Source: Psoroptes ovis
Taxonomy: Eukaryota; Arthropoda; Arachnida; Sarcoptiformes; Psoroptidae
DNA: 64,000 nucleotides
Assembly (NCBI GenBank): GCA_002943765.1
Contig: PQWQ01000010.1
Location: 312,501 to 376,500, forward strand
Direction of reading: 5' to 3'
This document shows, piece by piece, positions 1-13,969 of this stretch. Both the position numbers and the translations under genes were made by a program. Position 1 is the stretch's first letter. Each line of letters starts with the position of its first letter. Below the pieces are notes generated by a model. It saw nothing but the letters and a program-made list of their open reading frames with translations, searched no databases and was not told the origin of the DNA.

Positions 1-1190
1 TCGGTTGAATCATCATATGCATGAACACATATTAAAATGATGGCAAATATAGTGAAAATTGAATATTTTACCATCTTAATCATTGTAATGCTTGTTTGAA
101 TGTTGTTACTGATTGAATGCTTTGATCATTTCAAAAATTTTCAAACTTATTTATATATGATTGGGACCGAAGAAACGAAAAGTAAAATTCAGATGAAATT
201 TCTTCGGTATTTTTTACATTTTTACTATCTTCCACACTTTTACTCTCATCCGATTAATTTTAATGATTGGAAATTTTAGAAATTTATTTGAAAAGAAATG
301 ATTGCTTTCAGTGTTTTTGACGTATTAATACGTTTTTAAAAAATCTGTTATAATTCATTATTAACGTAGTAGTACGTTTTCACTCAATGTATAAAGGAAA
401 TCGCCGGCGCTCAAGAAAAGATGCCAAAATTTTTTAAGCGGCATTTCACACTAAAATCCAAATATTTTTGATTGGGAATTACGCTTATACTTATTATTAT
501 ATAATCAAAACAAAAAGAGAAAGAAGTAATATCACTAAAATAGGTCACGAAAAAAAACTTATATTCTTCGATCAGGTTGTTTTAAGAAAAATGAATTTTT
601 CAATGTAAAAGAAAATGAAAAGAGAAAATGAAATAAAAAAGTGAAAAATTGAAATCACCTTTGACTTGGTCAGGATTTTCCCATCATTTGGAAAAATTGG
701 GAAAATCCAAATTTATTTAATTTACATTCGTCGTCGTTTTCTTCATTTTCAAATATCTTCTGGCCAAAAAAACAAACGAAGACAAACGACATAAGACAAT
801 CGAACAATATGACGCCTAGAATTGAACCAGTGGAACACCACGAATGACAATCGATCGATGAAACCAGTTTCGACCAAAAACCAAATTGAATCAATTTCAA
901 TCAATTTAAATTGATGATTGATATATTTATAGCCATCTCTAATTTGGTATTCATTGTTTTAATATTTAAGTAATTTAATCGATTGAAACGATTGAATTAT
1001 TTCGAATGACAATAAACAAAGCGAAAAATTTCCATAAATAAAAGAATTGTTTTTTTTTTAATTTCGTTCAAATTATTATTTTAAATGTCATTTTCCATTG
1101 AATAAATGTTTTATGCATTATTTATATTTATTTATTTATATGTTTATTTCAATTAATTTAATTTAATTTTTTTCGTTTTTTTTTCGTTTA
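1..1190. other. gene-free 3' flank of the mannosidase gene
   Basis: No reading frame here has codon patterns or motifs of a protein. The stretch is AT-rich. Runs of TTTATT near 1120-1150 read as AATAAA on the minus strand and could be the poly(A) signal of the mannosidase gene. A perfect 11-bp inverted repeat (arms about 673-683 and 697-707, beginning GGATTTTCCCA) lies in this stretch, as does one copy of a palindrome-bearing repeat described separately. Confidence 0.6.
305..412 (+). repeat. dispersed element with ACGTA..TACGT palindromes, copy 1
   Basis: The stretch carries, in order, a TTTTTGACGTATTAATACGT palindrome, a second ACGTAGTAGTACGT motif about 40 bp later, and a GCCGGCGCTCA box. 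The same three parts occur in the same order on the minus strand at about 8565-8705, and the first two also near 29376-29440. I do not recognise the family. It could be a degraded repeat or a conserved regulatory element. Confidence 0.45.
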
Positions 1191-4100
1191 TTAATAAATA
1201 CGTGGCCTAATTCTTATCAGAAATGTTCGTATTTGCATTGGTTTAAATAATATTGTAAAACTACCAGTATTATCTCTTCGAATTGTTTGTGAATCTATTG
1301 AAATTAAGGAATAGAATGTTAAATCATCATCATTGGAATGATTATTAATCTTTAAAATAACTAACCTCGAGTAAAACTTGAACTTAAAACCATTGTATAG
1401 TTTTCATATGGATCCAATTCGGCAGCCCATTTCATTTTGCTACGTTCAGATTGTTCGATTGTTTCAGTACCTAATAGATTCATTTCTATGATATCGACAA
1501 TGATAAAATTTTGAAACAAATCTGACAGCCTGACCATTGTTTCTTGTGAATATTTTAAATCTTCATTAATTTCATAGAAATGTTCTAAACGTATCAATAT
1601 GCTTTGATCATCCCATTGTTCTAATGATAACAGGTGAATGTTTACCGGTAATTTTTCACGAATGCCATTGGTGTTTAATCCTCTGATTAATGTCAGTCCA
1701 TAACGTGACGGTACATTTCGGAATAAATATATCGGTATCCATGATGTTGTTTTACTCAATTTACGCATAAAACGTACACTTTCTTGTATTTTATCGATAA
1801 TTAAACGATGTTTACCGCGAACGATTAAACCTTCTGAATTGTAACCAGGTTCATTTAATGCTTCTTCCATACCATAACCATCATCATATAATAATCGACG
1901 ATGTAACATCATTTCTAATACACCATCAATCATACTGGTTGCACCTTCAGCACGATCTGGTAATATTGTCATTTGTAAATTTTTACCCAAATCACGAATA
2001 AATGTCCAACTGGTTACTGGATAATAATTACTAGATACTTCTTCACCAGTTTTCAAATCCCATGTTGGTCGATGATGCCTAATACGACGTATTGTTTCAC
2101 GACCATTTGAATCGGTGAAAAATGTTTGTTTATTTTGGAAATTAGTTTCATAACGTGTAACAATTTCTAAACCAGTTTCATCAGGGAATTTTCCAGTCGG
2201 TATTGGTCCGATGACCCAATCGAATTCAATATAATTATAATTTTTATACAAACGAATAACTTGTGTACACCAATCAGTGAATATTTGATGTATTTCATCG
2301 ACCATTGATCCACGATATATTTTATATGATGATTTTGTATTAACAATATATGGATTTTTATGTGACGGCTTGAATACATATGCACCAGATGGTTTATCAC
2401 CCGAATAACGACCTGTTGCTTTATAATACCAGAATGATTGTACAAACGGTACATTTTCACCAGTCGGTAATTGTATTTGTTTTATGAAACCAGTACGACC
2501 ATCAATTAACATGCCAATTTTACCATTATGTAAAAATACATCTTGCTCATTCGTGCGTACCATTTCAGATATTTCAGATGATTGATAATCTATGAATCGG
2601 AATCGAAATAAATTAATTTAAATTCTATCAACGGAATTTTTTTTTTACAAGAAATCACCATTCATTTTTGCAATCAAATAACTTGATATGCCAAGTGGAT
2701 CTAATGTTGACAGAAATACCAGTTCATGTGTGGCCAATGAATTTCTATCTTTTAATGATAATATCTTTGGATGTATTGGCACTAATTGTGAAGGTATTAT
2801 ATTTTCATTATGATCAATCACTTTGTATTGCATATTTTTTACCGGTATTCGAACAAAATGTCTTAATGAATGTGCAATAGGATTATAGATGCTCATCACT
2901 GTACTCAATTGATCTTCAATGAATTCAGTATAATGACATTGAGATGCATTCATATTTTGACAAAATCCAATCATCGATTGTCCTGGTACTGTTTTGGCTT
3001 GGGTTAATGCCATATATGATGTTATAACTGCTTTTTCAGCTTTTTCACGTGCTTCAGACAACATACGTTGATAATCATCATTAACATATTGTTTACATGT
3101 TCCAGTAACGGCATCATGATGTTGTAGAATGCCCATTGTTTCTTTTAATTCTTGATTTTGAGATGCATGATCGATTCCACGCATTGCTATAACATTCAAT
3201 TGATTTGATGCATGCAATAAATTTGCACCTTTTTTGATTGCAAATTTTAACGATGGACGACTGGTAAAATAACCTTGATTGAGAATTAAAAATAGAAGGA
3301 GATATTAGAAAATTACACAAATTATATTAATTACATTACCAGTCCAATATGCATCAGGTGCATCAGCATACGGGAAAAAATCATCCAATTTTATTGGCCA
3401 ACGACGATTTAGTTGATTTAATGCTGATGCATAACAAGATGGTGTCGAATAAATGACATGAACTTTTTCTGTTGATGTTAATGAATTGACAGCATCAATC
3501 AAATAATCAAGATTACTGTACCATTTTTCTGAAGCTTGATAATAAAAATCCATGCCCATCGTTATGATTGTATGATTGGTTGCATATTGACTTGCTTGTT
3601 GTTTAACTGTTTGTATGAATTCTCGGGCTTTACGCATTATATTTTGTTGATTTAATGTTTCATCAAAACAATTGATATCATAACAAAAACCTTTTGGTGG
3701 CCAATAAACATTCGGAAGAACACCAGTGAATATATCACATTTTTCACCAATACTTGGCGATGCTTTCCATATGAATTCTAATGTACGCATACGTTCACGT
3801 AGATTTTTATCTTGATAATCAATACGACCAAGAAATAATGAATCGAAACCCATTTGTGCAAATAGCGATGCTTGTTCTCTTGAATGACCGAATGGATCAA
3901 TTTGCCAACCAGTTTTCGGTATACCACACTTTCCAAATGTTTCATTTAACCATTTGATACCTAAGGATAAATTATCGATGATCGAACTGTAATGTGCAGT
4001 AGCTTCATCATTCATGCTCCAACCACCACCAATAAATTCTAATTGTCCTGTTGTAAATAAATAATCGATAAAATAAATCTAATATCTAATAAACAAATCT

Positions 4101-4718
4101 AATCTTACCTGAATTGACTAATTCATGTACAACCAATTGTACAGTACGTGGTTGATTATGATACCATCGTGAAAAAAATGATGCTTCAGCAACAATAAAT
4201 CTTCTACGTGGATGTTGTGCAAGACTTTCAATTACTGAATTATAAATTACAGTTATATCTATTTAAATATAAATAATAATTAAAACAAATTGAAAAATAT
4301 TTTTAAATTCAAAATCACACTAACATCGATGATAATATTGATCATATGTATGAACCCAACCAGTATCTAAATGTGTATGGCAAACAATATGAACATTCAA
4401 TACACCAGGCAATGTTGGTGCACATGACTAATTGGTGTTAAATTTGAAATAAATTTCAAAAATTATTATTTTTAAATCGAATAGAAATTTAACCTGACAA
4501 TAATGTGCATCGGCAAATTTCGAATTGACAATGACAATTATTGTGAAAATAATTGCTGTTAATAATTTATTATATTTATGATTGTTCAGGTGCCGCTGCA
4601 ATGTTTGTCGCTGCTGCTGTTCATCATCATTCATATAATTATGGTAACAATCATTATGTTTTTGATGATGATGTTGATTATGGAGTTTAATATCATTATA
4701 ATTGTCTCTATTATCCAT
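1191..4718 (-). CDS. lysosomal alpha-mannosidase (GH38), 7 exons
   Basis: Glycoside hydrolase family 38 enzyme that trims alpha-mannose from N-glycans in the lysosome. Exons (minus strand order): 4718-4494, 4427-4325, 4258-4109, 4047-3340, 3273-2659, 2589-1366, 1294-1191; introns are 61-71 bp and the frame is kept, giving about 1042 aa (human LAMAN is about 1011). Visible landmarks: zinc-site motif HTHLDTGW (H94, D96), nucleophile motif QIDPFGHSRE (D210), later zinc ligand in LQHHDAVTGTCKQ, and the C-terminal PMQIRTFL of the last exon. The N-terminus has about 45 polar Asn/His-rich residues before a hydrophobic signal or anchor segment (LLTAIIFTIIVIV). ATG 4718 has a better context than the in-frame ATG at 4736. 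Odd: the usual HTHDD reads HTHLD, but both presumed zinc ligands remain. The 2589/2659 junction uses a weak GTGATT donor and is the least certain. Confidence 0.93.
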
Positions 4719-7700
4719 GATTATGACAAAGATCATTAATGATTATTATTATATGATTAAGGGGAAATTAAATATTCGTAGATTTGAAATCGACTATTAT
4801 TTTATTATTTAATGTCGTAATTTGATAGAATTTAACAAAAAATTTTAAAGAGTTTGAACACATACACACTTCCTTGAACTTATTAAAATTTGAAAATTCA
4901 AATTAGTTTTGATTAGATGAAATTTGAATATTTTTTGTGGAGAAAAAAAATGTAAAATTGTCTTATTTTCGTATTCGATTGTTGATGATCATTGATGATG
5001 ATCATTGATCAATTGATCGACAATTAACCATCATCAATTGTTAATGGCCGAAGTAATCACATTGATCATTGGAATTGCATACTGACCATTCACACACACA
5101 AAAACACGCACAAAGGTAATTTTGTAATCAGTAAATGTTTTTGATCAATGAAATGAATAGAAAAACAATGGACAAAGTTGATTGTTTTTGGTCAGCTAAA
5201 CATTTTGAATTGAATAAAAATAAACAAAATACTTCAATAAATGTTCGAATGTTTGGATGCGTTGCTTTGCTTTGCTGCTTGAAAAAATTTGATACATTTG
5301 ATGCTATTATTATTATTATTATTGTAATTCAATCAAATTAAACCAACATAATCGAAATGATAAAATCAATTCATTTTGCTTATTTATTTGCTGATATTTT
5401 CATTTTTTTAAACCAAAAATTTCATTTTTTCATATTCAGAGATCAAAGTGAAATCAAACACCGACCATAGCAGCAGTCATTGCAAACAACAACCGCCACA
5501 ACCACCACCACCAACCATCTTCATCATTAAAATTATGGTGATCATCACAACAACAACAACAACAACAACTACACATGTGAAAGCGTACTTGTGAAATATC
5601 AAATTTGATGATGATGATGATTTGATTTCAAATTTTCAAATGATGATGATGAAGGTAAAATGATACTTTTTTTCTTGAATCAATGAAGGGATTTGATTCG
5701 ATTGAAAAAATTATGTCATACGTAAGCAAAGTTATTAATGTTTTTTTCAAAATTTGAAAATTTTTATTTTTATATCGTATGAATTTATGATGGCTTTCTG
5801 AGTCTTATCCAAAGCTTGAAATTGATGAAGATTATATTTAGTGTTAAGCATTCATTCATTCATTGAAGAAAAAATACGATGACATTTGTCTTTTTTTTAA
5901 ATAATTATTTGGATCGAAAGCAGAAAAAGTAAATCAATTCATTCCAATCAAAAGTAATTAAAAAAATTAATAAATGAATTAAAATTATTTCGATTTAACC
6001 AAATAATAATATCATTGAATTGAAGCGTTGATTTCAATGATATCAATCAATGATATTAATCAAAGATTTACAAAAATCAATGAAAAATTAATGTGAATCA
6101 TCAAAAAAATAAAAGCGAATTAATCAATAATCAAAAGATAATTGTCAAATCATCATCATCGATTATCATCAATAAATCATTGATGATAATTGATTGAAAA
6201 ATGATTCAAGATCATCGAAAAAATTATTTATTGAACTTAAATCAATTTTTGCTGACAAATTTTTCTCAAAATTCAAATTTCACAATTACAAAAAATTGAT
6301 GATTTTTGTGAAAATATTTTTTGGGGAAAATAAGGGAATTCACACAGCATTCAACAATAAATCAATGTTACACTATACACGCAAACAACCTGTTGAATTT
6401 CAACACACACACAAAACACAAAAAATGATGATTTTCAGGAAAAAATGAATAAGATTTTAAGCTGAACCAGTTTATTAATGAATTATTGATGAAATGTGAT
6501 TTTTAAAAATTGATTTAAGATGATTATCACGAATCAAAATGAACAAAATCATTTATTTCCATTAATTTTGGCGCGATTCACATGAAATCGAATCAATGAA
6601 TAATTCGAATCATTTTTCAAATTTTCAAATTTTAAATTTTTTGAAATTGAATCTAAATTGAATTAATCGAAAACATGAATGGAAAAATGTGAAGACCATG
6701 GCCACTGAAATTTGTTTAATTGCGAAGAAATATATGTTTATTTGAAAATGAAAAAATTTGTAAACACATTAACACAAACACACAAAAACACAAGCACTCA
6801 AACACATACACACAAGAAATGAAATATCATTGATCAATCTAAATTGATTAATTGAATCAAATCACACAAAAAAATTCATGAATCAAAGAAAATTAATCAA
6901 TTTTTGATTCATTAATATACACATATATTTCGATGAATTTTTCAAAGCAATCATTGTCAATGATAACATTTTTTTTTTTTCATTGATTTTCTATTTTTAA
7001 TCAAAATTTTGATTATTTATTCAAACGATATTCGAAATGGAAAATCGATGGAAAATTAATGAAAATCAATGAAAAATCGGTGTAAATCAATGGAAATCAA
7101 TGGAAAATAAACATCAAAATGTTTTCCATAAGGAAATGTGTTCAAAATTAATGAATTTTCATTGAATTATCATGTTTGAAAAACATGAAATTTTCCAATT
7201 TTTCAAATGGAAAAAATGCATTAATGAATGAAATTCACATTAATGAAATTATTTTCACACATATTTCGTACACATGCCACACACAGACCACAAAAACTGA
7301 AATGATCATATTTACATTTGGTCATTTTTCTGCAGATATTTTCAAATAACAAACACAATGGATGCTGTTTTATTTGAAATTATTGAGAAAAATCATTTCC
7401 ATCCATCCACAAATCAAATCAAATGAAAAAAAAAACAAGAGAACAACATTTCGAATGATAATTTGGCGTGAAATGAAAGGCGCCAAAATTTGAAATATTT
7501 GAAAAAAAATTACAAATATTTTGATTCATAAAATTACAAGAGAAAGGTATTCATTAATGAATTGAATTATGAAGAGAGACAGAGCCAAATACATGCCAAT
7601 GATAATGGCAATCAATGTGGTTCGAAAATATCAACATCAGCTGAACAACATCAAACACAGCATTTTACCAAGGTAAAAATTTGAAAAATTTTTCAGTACA

Positions 7701-8093
7701 TTTTCTATGGGTATTTTCAAGCTAAAATTGAATTCAATTTCAAAATGATCAAAAAATATGAATTTTAACAGGTTATGACCTCTTACAGTGTGTGATTTAC
7801 ATGGATTTTAATTTTAAAATTTAATTTTAAACCATGAATCATTCGATTATTGATTATGGTTTTTTCGTTTATTGTAATATTTACTCAGTGCAAACCTATT
7901 GGGCTATTTTAGGTAATGGTCTTATTGGGCACAAACCATCTAATGTCAACAACAAAGAATGGCCGCACGAAAAATTTAATTTTAAAATGAATGTCATTGA
8001 TTTTCAATCATTTACATTTATTTATATTTATTCATTATGAATTATTTGTATGTAAACACTGCATCAATATTTTTCATTGTTTATCAAATAATA

Positions 8094-8176
8094 TTAGATT
8101 GTCCGGAAAGTTTTGCCCGATTTTCATGAACAACTCTATCGAGATTAAGCGGAATGAACTTTTGGGACAACATTAA
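8094..8176 (+). mobile_element. mariner-type MITE, copy 1
   Basis: Short non-autonomous element with terminal inverted repeats close to TTAGGTTGTCCGGAAAGTTT, flanked by TA on both sides as expected for Tc1/mariner insertions. Interior reads like TTTTCATGAACAACTCTATC. It has no coding capacity. Confidence 0.85.
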
Positions 8177-8564
8177 TAAAATAATAATGATGTTTTTACC
8201 GCCTTTATATACAAATAAATGAATGTGATTGAATGTGAATGAAATTAGGTCATCATAATGAATTTATAAATGAATTTTGTTTTTCATTCATTCATTCATT
8301 GTATTTTAAGTTTATTTCAAACAATCAATAAACAGCAAACAAGCAAGCAAACACATTCAAACACACTGTCTAAGGATATGTGATATTTTCAATGATGATT
8401 TGTTTCTGTGTTTCTGTTGCTTTGATTTCAAATTTAAACAGTCACTTGCACATTTCAAATTTTTACGAAAAAAAAAATTTTACAATTTTTACACCATTCA
8501 ATTTAATAATTATTATTAATGATAATTCAATTTGTTAATATTTAATTATGTTCAACTAAATCTA

Positions 8565-8705
8565 TCGCGTTGAGCGCCGGCTGAAAAAGATTTAATCCAT
8601 TCAGATGAGCGCCGGTGAAACTCTCAAATCAATGGATAAAAGGACGTATTTTTACGTCACCGGTCTAACGAGAGAAATTGATGAAAAACGTACCAATACG
8701 TCAAC
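8565..8705 (-). repeat. dispersed element with ACGTA..TACGT palindromes, copy 2
   Basis: Read on the minus strand it shows TTGACGTATTGGTACGTTTT, then GTGACGTAAAAATACGTC, then CACCGGCGCTCA, and a second GCCGGCGCTCA box about 30 bp on. Order and spacing match the copy at 305-412. It is richer in GC and CpG than its surroundings. Function unknown. Confidence 0.45.
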
Positions 8706-10486
8706 GACAATTTCAATGGCGAAATGTGAAAAGCGTGAAATTGAAAATAAATTGAAATGAAAATAATGATTTTGAAACAAAACAGAACAAAATGTACGAA
8801 ACATCGTACAAAACATCAAACAAAAATTCATTATAATTAATAAATATCATTAATTATATTAATGAATTCAATATGTATGTGTGTGTTCAACATTAACAAC
8901 AACAGTGAAAATAACGAAATAAAATCAAGGTCCAAATGGGAAATTTTCATTTTTTCTTGTTGATTTGAAATATCAAATTTGAATTTGATTCAAATTCGAG
9001 AGAGTCAAATGGAAAAAATGGAAAAAATGTCGAAAAATTAGACATTTTTTTTGCAGCAATAAGAAACTTGAAAATATATAAAATTCAAATGCTCAAAGGC
9101 TTCCGTAAATAAATCAATGATCAGATCAAATGTATGATCAATGAAATCAAGATTTGATTTTGTTAATGAGATCAATCGGAAAATAATTAAGAGAATTCAA
9201 TGATATTTTGATGTTTGATATAGTTATGTTGTGAGCGGAATCAATTGAAAATCGAATGATTTTCATTCAAGTTTCAATTGATTTTGTCAATGAAATGAAA
9301 TGCTATCAAATTACCCTTAAAAAATTTTTGAAGGCTCACAATTTTCATTCATGTCTGCGTTAACATCTTTCAAATATAAATCGACAAATAGATGAATTAA
9401 TGATATTTTAATATGCAAATTTATATGTGCAAAGATATACTTCCTTTTCACATTTTCAATGAGAATTTAATGATCTACCACCATTGAATTTTCAAGGAAA
9501 ATTTTTTGAGAAAAAAATTTTCTCAAATTTTTTAATTTACTCAGCACTAGATGGCGCATAACTCTTACATTTTTTTTTAAATTTGAAATTTTACCTCAAA
9601 ATTTAACCCTTTTAAGCTTACTTATTTAGGCTTAAAATCAATTATCAATGATTCATTTGATCACAGGACTACAAACATAAAAATTGCAGCCGAAAAAAAG
9701 TATCGATTGATGCAACTGACATAGCCTTAATGCCTTTAAAGCTTCGATACCTTTAAAAATATTAACTTCAAAATAAAAGCCGCACGCGTGTATTCAAAGA
9801 CAAACAATTGATAATTGCGTGTACATCGCCATGAAAATCAATTTGAACAATTGAAATACTTATTGACTACTCATTGAGAAGGATTCATTTCATTGATTAT
9901 TACTAGATGTGCATGTATATCGAAATAAACAACAACCAACGATGCGGATGGCACGTGTCATTTGTTTGGAAAAACTAACTAACCAAACAAATGGAAAATT
10001 GAAGAAAAGCATCTGAAAATGATCAATTTTTTGTCTAAAATTACAATTACATTAGACAAACACATAATATACAAATGAATAGAAGAGTACTCAAATAATT
10101 ATTTGACTCGGTTGATTGCTCACACAAAGCATATGTTATACGTGTTTGAAATTTAAGGGGCAAAACACTGAATAGAATAAATAAACAAGGATAGGTTTTG
10201 TATCAAACAAAATATCTTTGAAAAGTCGAAAAAAAATTCAGAAAAATCAATGAATATTTTAGAAGTCTTCGAGCGATTCGATGATCAAACTGAATGATCT
10301 TAAGGGGGCATTCTTTAGTCAATTTTTGACCAATGAATTTCATCAAAATTTGACCAAGATTTCATACCAAAGATATTCATATCAAAAAATGCATCGTAAT
10401 TTAATTATACTGATTATCAATCATTATCATCATCAAAAACCAAATCGTTTTGGCGATCGAATTATTCACATTTCAATATTGAAATA

Positions 10487-10568
10487 TTAGGCAGAGTCCG
10501 AAAAGTTCATTCGGCTTAATCCGAAGAGTTGCTCATGAAAATCGGCCAAAACTTTCCGGACAACCCGA
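10487..10568 (-). mobile_element. mariner-type MITE, copy 2
   Basis: Inverted orientation copy. The left end is degenerate (TTAGGCAGAGTCCGAAAAGT) and the right end is ACTTTCCGGACAACCCGA. The interior matches the family (GAGTTGCTCATGAAAATCGG). TA flanks are present on both sides. Confidence 0.8.
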
Positions 10569-11663
10569 TATACATCAATAAACGAAAAAAACCATGTTTA
10601 CATAACGGTACATCATCATATTATTATTCACAATTATTTACAATTATTGGGCTAGTCAAAATATGCAAATCAAGTTTAAAATTGAAATTTCAAAATTTTC
10701 AAAATTTCAAATTTCACCAAAAATATGCACACCCAAAAAATTAAACAATTTACAAATTCAAAACTACCGTTAAAAACAATGGTCAAATCAAATAAGATCA
10801 AATATTTGACCAAATAAACAAATAAATATTTGTTTGTTTGTTTGCAAATTCAAATGACCAAGGCCCACTATTTGATGATCATCATCATCATCAAATTCAT
10901 TCGATGATTACTGGTGTGGATGCAACACAGTGGTCATGATGCTTGACTTCTGAGCTTCTGAATGTTTCTGATTGACCATTCGATACCTTTGTACCTTTGT
11001 ACATTTGCACCAATCAGTTTATCAATCTTCCGAGTTCGAACTGAGCCCATGTATCGAGATGTATATCATGTCATCATCAAACAATCAAATCATCATCATC
11101 ATCATAATTAATCGTTATTTTTGAATTATGCAAAAATACAAGTCAATGATTTTTTCCACTGGTCAAAAATGGATGATAATTAAATATTTTCTACCGAATT
11201 TTTTCTATCGCTCATACGTGACATACAAATACATTTGTATATTTGTCTGCCGAAGCAGAAGCCTTCTGAATAATTGAAGCTTCTGTGAAATGGTGATGGA
11301 TGTTTGATGGACCATACAAACATACATAGATGCATAATGATAATGATAATGATAATTATTCATTCATTCATTTTACCCTAGAACCAAACAGGGACTTGTT
11401 GATATTTTTGTCAGACCTGGAAAATGTGCTGAAAAACTTTCTCATGAAATTTACACCAGGAAAAGCCTAGAAAAAACGACCAAAAAAAATTTGTTGTCAA
11501 GTGTCAATTGTGAATTGTCAGTAGCAATTTTCAAGTATTTGAATGAATCAAAGCAAATAATTTCTCTCGAAATTCTCATGGATATGGATGTTTTATCGAA
11601 ATAATCGTCGAAAAAAACCAGTGAACACATCCGATAAGTAACATCGGAAAATGCATTAAAATT

Positions 11664-11744
11664 TCAGGTTGTCCGGAAAGTTATGGCCGATTTTCATTAG
11701 CAACTCTATTGATTAAGCCGAATGAACTTTTCGGACCCGTCTAA
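11664..11744 (+). mobile_element. mariner-type MITE, copy 3
   Basis: Family interior and termini are clear (CAGGTTGTCCGGAAAGTTAT ... TCGGACCCGTCTAA). The left flank lacks the TA and the terminal TTAG reads TCAG, so the left end has decayed. The right flank is TA. Confidence 0.8.
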
Positions 11745-11991
11745 TACATTCAAATATATTTGCACCAGTAGTTGGAGAATTTCGATTAATTAATTAATAT
11801 TCAAAAAAAACAGAAAACGATGAATGATTCAATGAACAAATTTAACCGTTTAAATTTTTGGAAAAAAACCGATTTGTATTAAAGACATTAGGTACGATGA
11901 TTATTTTCGAATGCACAAATGTTTAATCCATCAAAATGTGATTCGAATGTTTTCACAAAATCATTTATTCAATACACATACGCAGACACAG

Positions 11992-12040
11992 ACATCATTC
12001 ATTCATAATCATTAATCCAATGATTATGAATGAATGATGT
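11992..12040. repeat. perfect 22-bp inverted repeat (hairpin)
   Basis: Arms 11992-12013 and 12019-12040 are exact reverse complements, separated by the 5-nt loop AATCC. The arms are AT-rich and built from CATTCATTCATAATCATT-type words. It lies in no gene. It could be a cruciform-prone sequence or a small foldback; nothing shows that it is transcribed. Confidence 0.85.
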
Positions 12041-12716
12041 ACGAATAATGTAGCCAAATAATAATCGTTTGTATTCGCATCGTTGATTTTAGACTTGTAG
12101 ATTTTCAAATGGAATTCAAATACATAAACAACGACCAAAGGTACCTCATAAATTTTGAAAAGTCCACATTTTTCAAAGGTCCAATATAATCATTATCATC
12201 AATGGTCATATATGATCAATTTTCCCAATGGAATTTCGCTGACCTAGTAGTGATCGCGTAATCGTTACACAATCGATTGGGCAAAGTAAAATTATTGAAC
12301 AAACCAAACCAAATCAACAAAACCAAACCATTATTGAAACCTAACATTATGGAATCGTTGAAAATGACTCAATTTTTTTTGAGTATCTGGTACATCACCA
12401 TTATTATTCAATAATTTCAATAATTTTCAATTCATTGATAATGATTCAATCAATCATAATCATTGAAACGATTCTTAAGCTTTGATTCAAAATACAATTC
12501 GAATGAATCAAATTTTTTGAAAAATTATTTGAAAATGTATTCATAAGACTTGTGCATTGAAACGAAATCGTTTCATTGAAATGAAATCATTTCTCGGAAA
12601 ATTTCGGTACCAAAATCTTCGAGGCACCAAAATCACCCAAAATACCTGATACACACCTTTGACCGAGACAATTCTGAAAAGGCGATAAAAGATCTTTGAT
12701 TCAGCATTCTACAGAT

Positions 12717-12762
12717 GATTCAAATTCAAATTCAAATTCAATTCAATTCAATTCAATTGAAA
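12717..12762. repeat. AATTC/AAATTC short tandem repeat
   Basis: Tandem run of ATTCAA and AATTC units. A shorter run of the same units is at about 15916-15942. Simple-sequence repeat with no other feature. Confidence 0.6.
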
Positions 12763-13933
12763 AAAACATGAATGAATGAAAATACTCATAGAAATTTTTT
12801 CACAATTGAAAATCAATTGTGAAAATTAATTTTTCAAAAACAGAGAAAAAAATGAAAAATTTGAAATTCTTTGAACTTTTAAGGGTGATTACGATTATTA
12901 TTTTCCAATTATTAACCAATCATTATTCATTGTTATTATTCATAGGTCATAACACATTTGAATTTGATTTGATTACGAAGATCAAAGTGTAAATATAGCA
13001 AGAAAAACACCAACAAGTTCTATTGTCTAAGAAAACATACAACAAACCTCTTATTGACCAAAATACACTTAAGAAAAAACATGCAACAAACACACACACA
13101 CAAACACGAGACCTTATGGACCTTAGAAAACAATATATTTTGATCATCAAAGGACCTAATGGATAAATAATTGCAACTTTGTTGCCAATTATATTTATGG
13201 ACTCTTTTTGCACAATCATCTTCTGTGAATTCCGATCGGATAGGTGCTATTTTCGGCACCTTTATTCAAGAATTTTCAAAGTAATTCAATTATTATTGTT
13301 TCGGCATTTTTTTATTTTAAAATCATCAATGAATTGATTGTTTTCAATTCAATCGGCAAATGTTTCACAATTATTTTCTGTGGTTATCATTCATTCGATA
13401 TTTCATTCGGTTTGGGTGAAATTGTTTTGGGTGAATTTCTATCATATAATGTATGTAATAACACACACAATAACGGTAGATTGAATGATTTAATAATCAC
13501 AATAATCAAATGTGTGAATAACAAACAAACAAGCACGAGCAAGCAAGCAAACACCCATTCATTTTCAATGGGAGAGATGACTGAAGTTTAAGAGAAAATC
13601 AATTTGAAATTTTGAAATTTTGAAAAATTGAAATTCATTGATGAATCCACCAATTGAATTCAATCTAATAATGTGCGAGTGTGTGTTCAATGAGTGTGAA
13701 TTATGATTATTTTTAGATGAAGACAATAATAAGGGTTTGAAATCAGGCTCATCAAACCCTATGATAATGCATAATAATGATCAAAATGTGACCAAAAAGG
13801 ATCATCAAATGATTACAGCTATTTGGGCACACATATAATTTCAATAATTTGGTCGCAATGATCAAATAAATTTCAGAAATTCAATAAAAAATTCATAAAA
13901 ATTGAAAGCCACTGACCTGTTGATTGATTGATT

Positions 13934-13969
13934 GATTCCATATATCTATGCTACATGATATATGGAATC
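13934..13969. repeat. 13-bp inverted repeat with 10-nt loop
   Basis: Arms GATTCCATATATC (13934-13946) and GATATATGGAATC (13957-13969) pair perfectly. Intergenic and of unknown meaning. Confidence 0.75.

Noticed and set aside
1295..1365. Mannosidase ending at the TAG at 1361
   Set aside because: Reading through a GTTAGT donor; splicing to 1294-1191 restores the conserved PMQIRTFL end.
2167..2460. 97-codon minus-strand frame
   Set aside because: Overlaps mannosidase exon 1366-2589 in another frame; shadow of the real gene.
5135..5341. 68-codon frame upstream of the mannosidase
   Set aside because: Ends in a run of Ile from an ATT repeat; no motif or splice context.
12947..13591. Three overlapping frames on both strands
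   Set aside because: Cys/Val- and Phe-rich translations of simple repeats, no conserved motif.
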